This document shows, piece after piece, positions 48,201-60,200 of a DNA stretch of 64,000 bases. The position numbers were made by a program, and so were the translations under genes. This stretch comes from Dichetophora obliterata (lineage: Eukaryota; Arthropoda; Insecta; Diptera; Sciomyzidae), in contig OY986438.1 in the NCBI GenBank assembly GCA_963920525.1, forward strand, positions 192,732,962-192,796,961, in the 5' to 3' direction. Below the pieces are notes generated by a model. It ran no database searches and was not told the DNA's origin. It saw only the letters and a list, made by a program, of their open reading frames with translations. Position 1 is the stretch's first letter. Every line of letters begins with the position of its first letter.

Positions 48201-51200
48201 ACACTGGGTCTTGCTTGCATTGAACTCTACTCTATTAGCAAGACCCCACTCGGAGATTTTTTGTAGATCATTAAGAAGTGTGTCATTCATAGTTTGCCTT
48301 TTTCTCTCAATCTCCATAGAGTTTGGGCGTTTTTTGAATGAATATGAATGACAAATGCTGCTGTCGTCCGCAAACGAATGAATTGGGTTATGCGTCAACG
48401 ACAGAAGGTCGTTGATAAAAACCAGAAACAAGGTTGGCGATAGAACTGAACCCTGCGGTACTCCTGCGTTGATGGCGTGCTTCTCGGACGAAATACCGTC
48501 AACTACGACTCGAATCGTTCTGTCCTTGAGAAAACACGTGATCCATCGAGCAAAATTACTACCAAAACCATATGCAGCAAGTTTTGACACGAGCGCTTTA
48601 TGCCACACTCGGTCGAACGCTTTTGAAATATCCAGAGCAACAACCCTGCTCTCGCCGAAAAAGTGAACGCATTTATTCCATTCTTCGGTTAAGAACGCCA
48701 TAAGATCACCAGTAGAGCGAGCCCTACGGAAACCATATTGACGGTCACTGAGCAGTTGGTTGTGCTCCAGATAGTTCACAACGTTGAAGTTTATTACGCT
48801 CTCCATAACTTTGGAAAGCGTAGAGCATATCGCAATGGGTCGGTAGTTTGCAGGGTTCGTGGCATCACCCTTTTTAGGTACCGGCTGGACATTTGCCACC
48901 TTCCAACAAGATGGAAATATTCCTGTTCTGTAGGAGATGTTGAAAAGGTTGCGCAATGGCCGAGCCAGCGAAGAAGCTCACATTTTAAGCACAATTGGCG
49001 GTATGCCATCAGGACCAGAGGCTTTGTTAACGTTGAGATTTGTAAGGACCCTTTTAACTGCTCTCGTTCGAAAGTATATCTCCTGCATTGCAGAAGATCC
49101 ACCCTCAACAAAGGGCAGTGGCTGATTGCTATCCGAGAGAGTGGAATTTTGTGCAAACAATCTAGCCAATAGGTTCGCTTTATCAGCCGAGTCAGTGAAG
49201 ATTTGGTCATCTTTTAAAAGAGCTGGAATCGATGACGATGTCTGGTTCTTAACTCTTTTAACAAATGACCAAAAATTTTTGCTCCCTTTGGGGCAGAGAA
49301 GAACCTGTTCTCGAATGCGAGCTTCGTGCAGAAACTTTTCGCGTTTTAAAATTGCATTACAGCGATTCCTTGCCTCGATGCGAAGTCTTTGATACCATTG
49401 AGGTTATGATACCATTTCATTTACCTTTGTTTCACAAAAACTTTTCAATATGTAATCTTAACTTGAACATTTTTTTTACGAATTTTATTCGTAATTTTCA
49501 GACACGACTGAATTTTTTAGTAAATACTACGAATGTAATGAAACAAATTACGAAGTTATTCCTACGAGAAATTGACGAATGTTAAGGAATGATATACCTT
49601 ATTAGTCGAAGATCAGTCTTCGTAGTAACAGAAAGCAAGGTGCATTTAATTCAATAACGGATATAAAATTTGACGATAAGCAACTTTATGTTTTAAAGTC
49701 ATTGTAAGCAAGCAGAAGACAAAGTAAATAAATTTAATAAAAAAATTAATGTTTTCCAAAAAGTCGGCTATTTTTCTATCATAAAGATGATCCACTTCGG
49801 ATTTTTTTTTAATTTTTCATTAACGTACTTTTCCTTAAAGTGCTTAATAAAATGACAAACAATTATACAGCATTTAAATTTATGAAATTTGCAGCGATTT
49901 TCCAGTTTTTGCAATAAAACTCCGGGACGAAAGGGTTAAGTGTTAATATGGTCAATTTTTTTTTTCTTTAACGTTACATTCAAACGCATATTTCTGCAAA
50001 TATTTCTGCATGATACCGAAAAATGTTGTATTCGTATATGAAAGTAGGCCTCAAGACTTGCATTTTATGTAAACAAACTATTCTTCTAACTTTTGTTGTT
50101 TCGAAAATATAACCAGTTCATTGGCGTAGCAAGCGGGGGCAAGGAGGGCAGCTGCCTCTCGCTTATTTAGCTAGATAAACAATTTAAAAAGAAAACTTCA
50201 AAAGTTATTCAAAATATCAGTTTTTTTCGTGGTAGAAGGATAGAGGTATATGCAGCGCTGACTGTGCTCTCTTTCCATACTGCCATGGCTGTCAAATTTA
50301 GCTGTGTGGCGAGTGGAAACAAAAGAAAATAAAGAAAAAGTTTTGCTTCGGTTTGACAATTTCGGCAGTATGCTCTCATCTGGTGCATATACATTAGGGC
50401 GGGTCGATTTGTAGGGAGTTAAAAAATTCACCAATTTCCCTATGATTTCCGTATTCTATAGGTTATTCCATGAAAATTTGCCGAAGGAAGCATACCTCTA
50501 TCGTTAAAATCGAGTCCCCTACTTTTTGTTGGTAAAAAGTTCAAAAGTTACGGGCATTTTTGTCCAAATTTTGGACCATTTTTCCATTTTTTCATGATTT
50601 TGTCCAAGAATATTACTTTCATGGCCATTTTTTGGCTAGGGGACTCGATTTTAACGATAGAGGTATGGTTCCTTTGGCAAATTTTCATGGAATAACCTAT
50701 AGAATACGGAAATCATAGGGGAATTGTCGAAAAATAAATCGACCCGCCCTAATATACATGTATTCTTCTACCATGGTTTTTTTGCAACGATAATATTTTT
50801 GTATTTTATATTTTGCTCTTCTTTCTCTCTTCTTCATAAGCATGCTTTTGGATAACCATTCTCCTTCTCTGTGTTTGCAAAAAGATAGAACAAAATGTAG
50901 AGTTTCTACTGCAATTCCAATTTGAAAAAAATTCGTATACACTGAAAAAACTATTAAATGAAGTTGGAAAACTTGTTGCTTTGGTTTTGACTGGGCCTGC
51001 ATCAGCAGCTTCATCTGAGCGTTCATTTGGTGCACTAAATTAAAACCTAATTAAAAACCTAAATTAAAGGATTATATCAAAGGAGAGGGATCAAGTAAAC
51101 GACTAAAATCTAAATAATGAACAAAAAATGTCTTGCACTTGTAGGAGCCAAAATGTGTGGTCTTTAACGTTACATTTCGTTCGTGTTTGTTACCATCTAA

Positions 51201-54200
51201 ATTTTTTGCAATTTCGATCTGGTGCTCGAAACAGGCGAAATGAACGTATCTGCATGAAGCGAGGCAAAAGCACACTGGTTTGATATTTATGTTTTACGTT
51301 TTGATAGTATAGTTTATAAATGAACGGAATATAGTCGATACAGAACAAAATTAGTTTTTCGGCCGTTACTCCTACAGAAAAAATTGACCATATGAGAAAT
51401 CATCCAATTTTATATGGCAAAATTCTGGGTAATTTTTCTACTGCCAAAAAATACCTCTCAAAGAAAATATTTGAAATTTAGCGTTTGTTATAATGACCTA
51501 AAATCCAAAAACGATATTTCGCTGAAAAAAATATCAAAAACACTTAATGTTTTAGGTCATTTCATATGAAAAAGGACTCAATTTTGTATGACAAAATTTT
51601 GAGTTTTTTTGATTACAAGCTTTCTAGATCAAGTAGGTTTTTATGAAGAAGGCAACACAAACAACAACAACAACAACAACTTTGTAAAGAGTCAATTACA
51701 TAGTCATTTGACGAGTCGAATAGTTTTTTAACTTGAGTTACTCGAGTCTGAATAATTTTAACTTGAGTAGAAACTCGATTTGACGAGTCAGTATTTCAAA
51801 GTCGAGTTTGAAAATAAATTCCTTGTTTCCAGAGAGTATAAATTATATAGAGGTGTCAGTTCGAAGTTCACTCAAGTTTCGTTGTACAAGCGTCCGGAAA
51901 ATAGAAAAACAAAACAAAAATAATTGTGCTCTTGCCTCAGCAGTTATTTCATGCGCACCTATAGAAAAGTATAGTCAGCGTCAAAACGAACGCTGAGGCA
52001 AAGCATAATTATTTTTGTTTTGTTTTTATATTCTCCGGACGCTTGTACAACGAAACTTGAGTGAAATAGCATTCGAAGTCGAACTGGGACCTCTATATAA
52101 TTTATACTCTCTGCCCGGACGCGTGTACAACGAAACTTGAGTGAAATAGCATTCGAAGTCGAACTGGGACCAGAAGAATTTTAAGTAACGATATACAATA
52201 TACAAAACTAAAATTCAGGCACATCTTCGAGGTCAATTCTTAAATTGTTGCTTGTATTATCATAGAAATTCGCATTTCTAAATTTTTTATTAAGCTATCT
52301 GGTATTTGATAGGCATTACAACACTTTTTTTGAGCATGCAGCCTGAGAAGCAAGTTTAAAAACATTTATTTATTTGATAACTATCGCATTTAAATTTATT
52401 TTCTTATCCTATAAAAAATTATAAACATTGTTATGGTTTTTTGAATTTTAAGTAACGATATACAATATACAAAACTAAAATTCAGGTACATCTTGGAGGT
52501 CAATTCTTAAATTGTTGCTTGTATTATTATCATAGAAATTCGCATTTCTAAATTTTTTGTTAAGCTATCTGGTATTTGATAGGCATTACAACACTTTTTT
52601 TGAGCATGCAGCCATGTTTTTACATTAAAAAAAAATTATTTAAGAGTTTTTCTTGCATTCTATTTCGAACTTTCGTTTAAATAAGAAAGATTCATATAAC
52701 TAAAAATGTTCTCAACCTCAGCATTGCCAAATGGTAAGCTAAGCGAGAAAAGCACAAATTTTGATAAATCTTCTGATTCCGAACTTTGATCAATAACTTT
52801 TTTCTGCTTTATTATTTTGAATCCACATTTCAAAATAGTTAAAAGAAATAGCTATTGTTAGCAATAATAGTGGTATTCACGATGTGGTGCATTTGTGATA
52901 AATTTTTGCAAAATTTACAATACTTACAACTTATTGTGGTCGAACCTTCAGTAAAGTACATATTGTATTTTTAAAATCAATTATATTAATTTTTATTAAA
53001 TAAACTCACAGCGTAACCTTTAGCTTGCTCCATGCTGAGTAGAAATGCTTGTACAATCAGCTGATCTAATACACAACTTGTATATTTTCCACAGGGTTGC
53101 ATTTTGAAAACTGAATTTTGTTTTTGTTATATTAAAAAATTTACTACAAATATCAAATTTATCAAAAATACACAATACAAGGGAAAATACAACACATCGT
53201 GAATACCCCTAATGTTTTCTTTAGTAAATTACTTACTGCTGTAACATAATCCATAAAAAAATTTAACCAAACAAACATATAAGCAAATTTACTTCACTTA
53301 TTAAGCTGCGTGAAGTTATTACATGAATTGCAATAAAATTGACAACGAAGAAGTTAACCACAAAATTAATTCCTTATATTGCGTTTTACAAGGTGGTTCA
53401 GAGATAAACAAAAAAAAATGTCGATAGCCAAAAAAAAACCCCCATTTAGTAACGAAATAGACATTTTTTTATTGCAATTTTTGTGAATTGTGAAAAATAT
53501 AATCATACGAAAAATATTCCACTTTTTATGCTGCATATTTTTATAAAAAAAATATGCTTCCCGAAGCTAAAATATGCCAAAGTGGAATATAATATTCCAC
53601 TCTGGTCACACTGATTGAAACGCCAAACATGCCGAACTTTCCAGTGTTGGCTGTAGTCATTTTGTATAATAGCATCAAAAAAGTAGGTAAAAGTATTAAA
53701 AAGTGAAGTTGATTGTGTCTTCAAATAACCCTTAATACTATGTTCACACACAGGCCGAAAAGCCGCTTTTCAGCTGAAAAGTCTCTTTTCAAAATAAGGT
53801 GTTCACACTGAAAAAAGGACTTTTCATTTGACATTCAACTTGTAGTAATATGTTTGTTATTATTGCGCTTTGCTCAATTTTTTTTTTATTGTATTAAATA
53901 AAATTATTTTAAACCACATTATCAAATACTAAATATATTATTCTTACCTGCATTTAATAGTTAAATTGTTTATTTTGACTTCCGCTGCATTTAACAAGAG
54001 CCCATGTCGCTGGCCATTCCCGCATATATATGCATATTTTTCCGTGCACCACGAAACTCTTCTGCCTCATGGCCTCATGCAGCTCACTAAATATAACTTG
54101 TTCTTTGTATTTTTTTTTATCCAATACAACAAATAAAATGTTCAATTGGAGTTTGACCAAATAAAAAGTATCAGCAGACAAACAAAATGCCAAATATTAG

Positions 54201-57200
54201 TGACAACTTGGATTTTAGTAATAGATTTTGACTTTACCCCAACAAATAGTCTGTTCAACAACCAAAATCAGGGTTGTTTTTTAGCTTTTCAGAGTTTTTC
54301 GCTGAAAAGCAAACAATTAGCAGCTTTTCATTTGACAGTTCTTCTATGGCGAAAAACTTAATATCATGCAGCTTTTCAGCTGAAAAGCCATTAATGTCCG
54401 AAAAGCGGCTTTTCGGCCTTAGTGTGAACATAGTATAACATAAACAGCTGGCTAGCATGTCAGATATATGCAAACCATTTTGTTTAAGATATTATAATAA
54501 AAATTCAGAGTAAGTAATTGGGCCTATTCTGCGGAATCTTTTATGAAAAAATTCTGTTATGATTTCCCATACAAATTTTTGAGCTGTCAAAAAATTTGTT
54601 ACGAAACCAGGGGCCGAATTACAGCATTCGTGATCGAGCAAAATTGTACAAGATTGATAGGCACTTATCTCGTGGTGCCCTTCGTAATTTTGCTCGATCA
54701 CGGATGCTGTAATTCGGCCCCAGAATTGGTATTCTGCCCGACAATCTTTTATGAAATCTGTTATAAATCATAGCAGATTTTTTGAACTGTTAACAAATCT
54801 TTTACAAAATCTTTTATTTGGTATTCTGCATGACAAAATCTGCTATGAAATCTGTTATGAAACACAACAGAATAACAGATAAATTTTTCTGTCTTTTATC
54901 ATAACGAATTTCAATAAATAATAAGTTAAGCTAAATCAGATTATTTTGTGTTTCGTTATGTTTAATTTATGAAACAAAGACTTGGAAGACTAAAAACATA
55001 ACTTTAATCCGTATAGTTTTTTTTTAAATTGCATGTAAAATGTATTTTCTATTTTTGTACAATCATTTATAATTTTTATAATAGGTCTTTCTAAATAAAA
55101 AAATATTAATATTTGTATGTGTAAGAAATGCAGCATAAAAAATTATATAAATGTCAAGGTGACTTATATCTAGAAAGGAATTTATTCTACTTTCTGGAAT
55201 TCCAGATTTTGCTGCAGCTTTGGTTTTTAATAACGATCTCGGCGTCCACCGCCCCCACTACGAAAGGTTCCTTTGGATTTATTCTACTGTACTATTGTAG
55301 AAGTCGTTTGGTAGGATGAGCCACTTATATCGCCACCGTGCAGCATCTTTGATGTTTCCTTTAGATTTTCCAGATATGGTTACCACCTTTGTAGCCTTAT
55401 CTAATCAACGCTTACATTATAATCAGATGGTATTGCCTGAATATTAGATCCTGCGCATCCAATAATTATACATACACAATCAGAACGCACATCTAGTTGT
55501 TCGGTAGTCATAATTGCGTTCACAACCACCATTACTTTGACCACGGTGATCGCGTTCATCATGCTCGTCTCCCCGTTGTTCCTTACGTTTGAAACTTGCA
55601 TGGGCACTTCTGTCCCTTTCGCTACCACCTACACCATAACTGCGTCCGTCACGATTTTTATTTTAAACTTGAGCTCCTGCTATCATTGTAAACAGGCTCT
55701 GGGTCGTCCTCTTAGTCCGACATTGTTTTAAAACCAGCAATTTAATCAAAATGGATATGCTAGTTTGCAATGCTAATGCGCGACACTTCTTTAATGCTAA
55801 TTTTGCAAAAATATTTGCAATTCACACGTTAAAAGCGTTAAAAAGTACTTCAACTTGCGTTGTTTTCTTTAATTTATTGACTGCAATCAGCTGTTGCATA
55901 ACAGAAGTTAACGGAATTGTAAATAAATTTTTGTTTTCGAAGATTGATAACAGGGTACCATAAAAGATCGAAAGGCAGAATACCAATTTTAACAGATCTT
56001 TTATGGTCGGCATCTTTTATGATTCATAACAGAATAACAGATTTGGCAGAATAGGCCCAAATATCAGTTCGTATATTTTAATTCGTTAATTTTAAGTACA
56101 AAAAGGCAAATTAGGGTTGTGCTTTTTTGTGTTTTGACATACTATTACATATAATGCAACTGTGCCACCAATCATAGCATAACCACCAAACAAACATTTC
56201 AGCGAAGAGAACAAATTAACAAAAATGAACACCGAACATGTTTGGCCAGCATAACCACGGCATTAGCGATTTCTTGTTCGTTACGAGTGACAGTACTTAA
56301 AATTGGCAATTTTCAGGGCAGATTTTTTTATATTACAATTAGCTCTTTCTACTGTTAATAAAATTTTTAAATTTCGATGCAAAGCTAGTTCTATAAAAAA
56401 TTCTATTAGGCAGATATAAAAAGCACATTCAAGAAAAAATTAGTTCGGTTTTCATTTGGCTTTAAAAAGCACGATATTAAAATCACGAAATACACTATTT
56501 TTAGCTTTTTAGACTCTCTAAAACCCTAATAAGGCCTTCTCATTTACAAGCGAAATGAACGTATCTGAATGAATCGTGACAAAAGCACACTGGTTTGATA
56601 TTTATGTTTTACGATGGTTTGGTTTATAAATGAACGGAATGTTAAACGGAACGTTTCTCCTACAGAAAAAATTTACCATATGTCTTATAAGCCCCAGTTT
56701 CCAATGTATCAAATTCGTATCAAACACGAATGTATCAAACACGAATAGAATTCGTAGCATGCACGTAGTTTGGTACACATTTCATATATTTTATTCGTAT
56801 TCGTACAAAAAAAAATGTATATTGTACTTTACATTTACGAATGATCGTAATACCTAGTCACGAAAAAACCTTCTGTTCTGCAAGGGCTTGAACCGCGGTA
56901 CTTTAGCGTATAGGGCACGAACTCTTCCAGTAGGCTACGGCCACCTTGCAATCACACATGTCCTTATATTTGGTAATTGTTCAAGAAACCCATCTGAACG
57001 CTTTCAGTTGTAAATTTTTTAAACTTAAATAAAACTTCGTACCTTTTACGAATAATGAGTACGGTCAACCTGCAACTGAATTTTTTAGCAAATACTACGA
57101 ATGTAATGAAACAAATTACGAAGTTATTCCTACGAGAAATTGACGAATGTTAAGGAATGATATACCTTATTAGTCGAAGATCAGTCTTCGTAGTAACAGA

Positions 57201-60200
57201 AAGCAAGGTGCATTTAATTCAATAACGGATATAAAATTTGACGATAAGCAACTTTATGTTTTAAAGTCATTGTAAGCAAGCAGAAGACAAAGTAAATAAA
57301 TTTAATAAAAAAATTAATGTTTTCCAAAAAGTCGGCTATTTTTCTATCATAAAGATGATCCACTTCGGATTTTTTTTTAATTTTTCATTAACGTACTTTT
57401 CCTTAAAGTGCTTAATAAAATGACAAACAATTATACAGCATTTAAATTTATGAAATTTGCAGCGATTTTCCAGTTTTTGCAATAAAACTCCGGGACGAAA
57501 GGGTTAAGTGTTAATATGGTCAATTTTTTTTTTCTTTAACGTTACATTCAAACGCATATTTCTGCAAATATTTCTGCATGATACCGAAAAATGTTGTATT
57601 CGTATATGAAAGTAGGCCTCAAGACTTGCATTTTATGTAAACAAACTATTCTTCTAACTTTTGTTGTTTCGAAAATATAACCAGTTCATTGGCGTAGCAA
57701 GCGGGGGCAAGGAGGGCAGCTGCCTCTCGCTTATTTAGCTAGATAAACAATTTAAAAAGAAAACTTCAAAAGTTATTCAAAATATCAGTTTTTTTCGTGG
57801 TAGAAGGATAGAGGTATATGCAGCGCTGACTGTGCTCTCTTTCCATACTGCCATGGCTGTCAAATTTAGCTGTGTGGCGAGTGGAAACAAAAGAAAATAA
57901 AGAAAAAGTTTTGCTTCGGTTTGACAATTTCGGCAGTATGCTCTCATCTGGTGCATATACATTAGGGCGGGTCGATTTGTAGGGAGTTAAAAAATTCACC
58001 AATTTCCCTATGATTTCCGTATTCTATAGGTTATTCCATGAAAATTTGCCGAAGGAAGCATACCTCTATCGTTAAAATCGAGTCCCCTACTTTTTGTTGG
58101 TAAAAAGTTCAAAAGTTACGGGCATTTTTGTCCAAATTTTGGACCATTTTTCCATTTTTTCATGATTTTGTCCAAGAATATTACTTTCATGGCCATTTTT
58201 TGGCTAGGGGACTCGATTTTAACGATAGAGGTATGGTTCCTTTGGCAAATTTTCATGGAATAACCTATAGAATACGGAAATCATAGGGGAATTGTCGAAA
58301 AATAAATCGACCCGCCCTAATATACATGTATTCTTCTACCATGGTTTTTTTGCAACGATAATATTTTTGTATTTTATATTTTGCTCTTCTTTCTCTCTTC
58401 TTCATAAGCATGCTTTTGGATAACCATTCTCCTTCTCTGTGTTTGCAAAAAGATAGAACAAAATGTAGAGTTTCTACTGCAATTCCAATTTGAAAAAAAT
58501 TCGTATACACTGAAAAAACTATTAAATGAAGTTGGAAAACTTGTTGCTTTGGTTTTGACTGGGCCTGCATCAGCAGCTTCATCTGAGCGTTCATTTGGTG
58601 CACTAAATTAAAACCTAATTAAAAACCTAAATTAAAGGATTATATCAAAGGAGAGGGATCAAGTAAACGACTAAAATCTAAATAATGAACAAAAAATGTC
58701 TTGCACTTGTAGGAGCCAAAATGTGTGGTCTTTAACGTTACATTTCGTTCGTTTTTGTTACCATCTAAATTTTTTGCAATTTCGGTCTGGTGCTCGAAAC
58801 AGGCGAAATGAACGTATCTGCATGAAGCGAGGCAAAAGCACACTGGTTTGATATTTATGTTTTACGTTTTGATAGTATAGTTTATAAATGAACGGAATAT
58901 AGTCGATACAGAACAAAATTAGTTTTTCGGCCGTTACTCCTACAGAAAAAATTGACCATATGAGAAATCATCCAATTTTATATGGCAAAATTCTGGGTAA
59001 TTTTTCTACTGCCAAAAAATACCTCTCAAAGAAAATATTTGAAATTTAGCGTTTGTTATAATGACCTAAAATCCAAAAACGATATTTCGCTGAAAAAAAT
59101 ATCAAAAACACTTAATGTTTTAGGTCATTTCATATGAAAAAGGACCCAATTTTGTATGACAAAATTTTGAGTTTTTTTGATTACGAGCTTTCTAGATCAA
59201 GTAGGTTTTTATGAAGAAGGCAACACAAACAACAACAACAACAACAACAACTTTGTAAAGAGTCAATTACATAGTCATTTGACGAGTCGAATAGTTTTTT
59301 AACTTGAGTTACTCGAGTCTGAATAATTTTAACTTGAGTAGAAACTCGATTTGACGAGTCAGTATTTCAAAGTCGAGTTTGAAAATAAATTCCTTGTTTC
59401 CAGAGAGTATAAATTATACAGAGGTGTCAGTTCGAAGTTCACTCAAGTTTCGTTGTACAAGCGTCCGGAAAATAAAAAAACAAAACAAAAATAATTGTGC
59501 TCTTGCCTCAGCAGTTATTTCATGCGCACCTATAGAAAAGTATAGTCAGCGTCAAAACGAACGCTGAGGCAAAGCATCATTATTTTTGTTTTGTTTTTAT
59601 ATTCTCCGGACGCTTGTACAACGAAACTTGAGTGAAATAGCATTCGAAGTCGAACTGGGACCTCTATATAATTTATACTCTCTGCCCGGACGCTTGTACA
59701 ACGAAACTTGAGTGAAATAGCATTCGAAGTCGAACTGGGACCTCTATATAATTTATACCCTCTGTTGTTTCCTTCTAAGAATCAGTTTGCCAAGGCGAGT
59801 AAGCGATTTTTCTTGTTCGTTACGAGTGACAGTACTTAAAATTGGCAATTTTCAGGGCAGATTTTTTTATATATTACAATTAGCTCTTTCTACTGTTAAT
59901 AAAATTTTTAAATTTCGATGCGAAGCTAGTTCTATAAAAAATTCTATCAGGCAGATATAAAAAGCACATTGAAGAAAAAATTTGTTCGGTTTTCATTTGG
60001 CTTTAAAAAGTACGATATTAAAAATCACGAAATACACTATTTTTAGCTTTTTAGACTCTCTAAAACCCTAATAAGGCCTTCTCATTTACAAGCGAAATGA
60101 ACGTATCTGCATGAATCGTGACAAAAGCACACTGGTTTGATATTTATGTTTTACGATGGTATGGTTTATAAATGAACGGAATGTTAAACGGAACGTTACT

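Larger units (their letters stand above)
41760..49780. repeat. Repeat block B, inverted copy of block A, expanded by insertions
   Basis: Block B is the inverse of 30613-34003. It has been opened by a GGGCCG element (41877-47009) and a non-LTR element (47526-49404). Block A lacks both and so shows the empty sites: TCTAAATTG for the first, TAACTTATTAGG for the second. In return block B has the empty site of block A's Helitron. Confidence 0.7.
49507..52171. repeat. Direct duplication, copy 1 (2.67 kb)
   Basis: 49507-52171 and 57075-59742 are the same sequence, offset 7568 rising to 7571 bp. I counted roughly ten substitutions and three small indels (one is an extra ACA in an ACAACAACA run), so over 99 percent identity. 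It contains a hAT end, a hAT dimerisation-domain relic and two MITEs. The left break lies in an ATTCGTAA-rich repeat and the right break within the arm of a MITE, so this is a segmental copy, not a transposon unit. Confidence 0.92.
54519..56060. mobile_element. 1.54-kb element GGGCCTATTCTGC carrying a host gene fragment
   Basis: GGGCCTATTCTGC at 54519 and GCAGAATAGGCCC ending at 56060 are inverted. Subterminal AATCTTTTATG, ATTCTGTTATG and AACAGAATAACAGAT words recur on both sides. A copy of the GGGCCGAATTACAGC MITE (54611-54720) sits inside. The middle (55225-55730) is a KH-domain gene remnant. Target duplication unclear. A non-autonomous DNA element with a captured gene piece is the simplest reading; a retrocopy that landed in it is the alternative. 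Confidence 0.6.

Noticed and set aside
48738..49210. ORFs of 138-144 aa on both strands
   Set aside because: Shadows of the frameshifted non-LTR reverse transcriptase.
49926..49944. Second piggyBac MITE end (GGGACGAAAGGGTTAA)
   Set aside because: Only one end was found here and in its duplicate at 57494, so an element cannot be defined.
50198..51275. ORFs of 60-112 aa, repeated exactly at 57766-58843
   Set aside because: Identical because the DNA is duplicated; they lie in MITE and hAT relic sequence.
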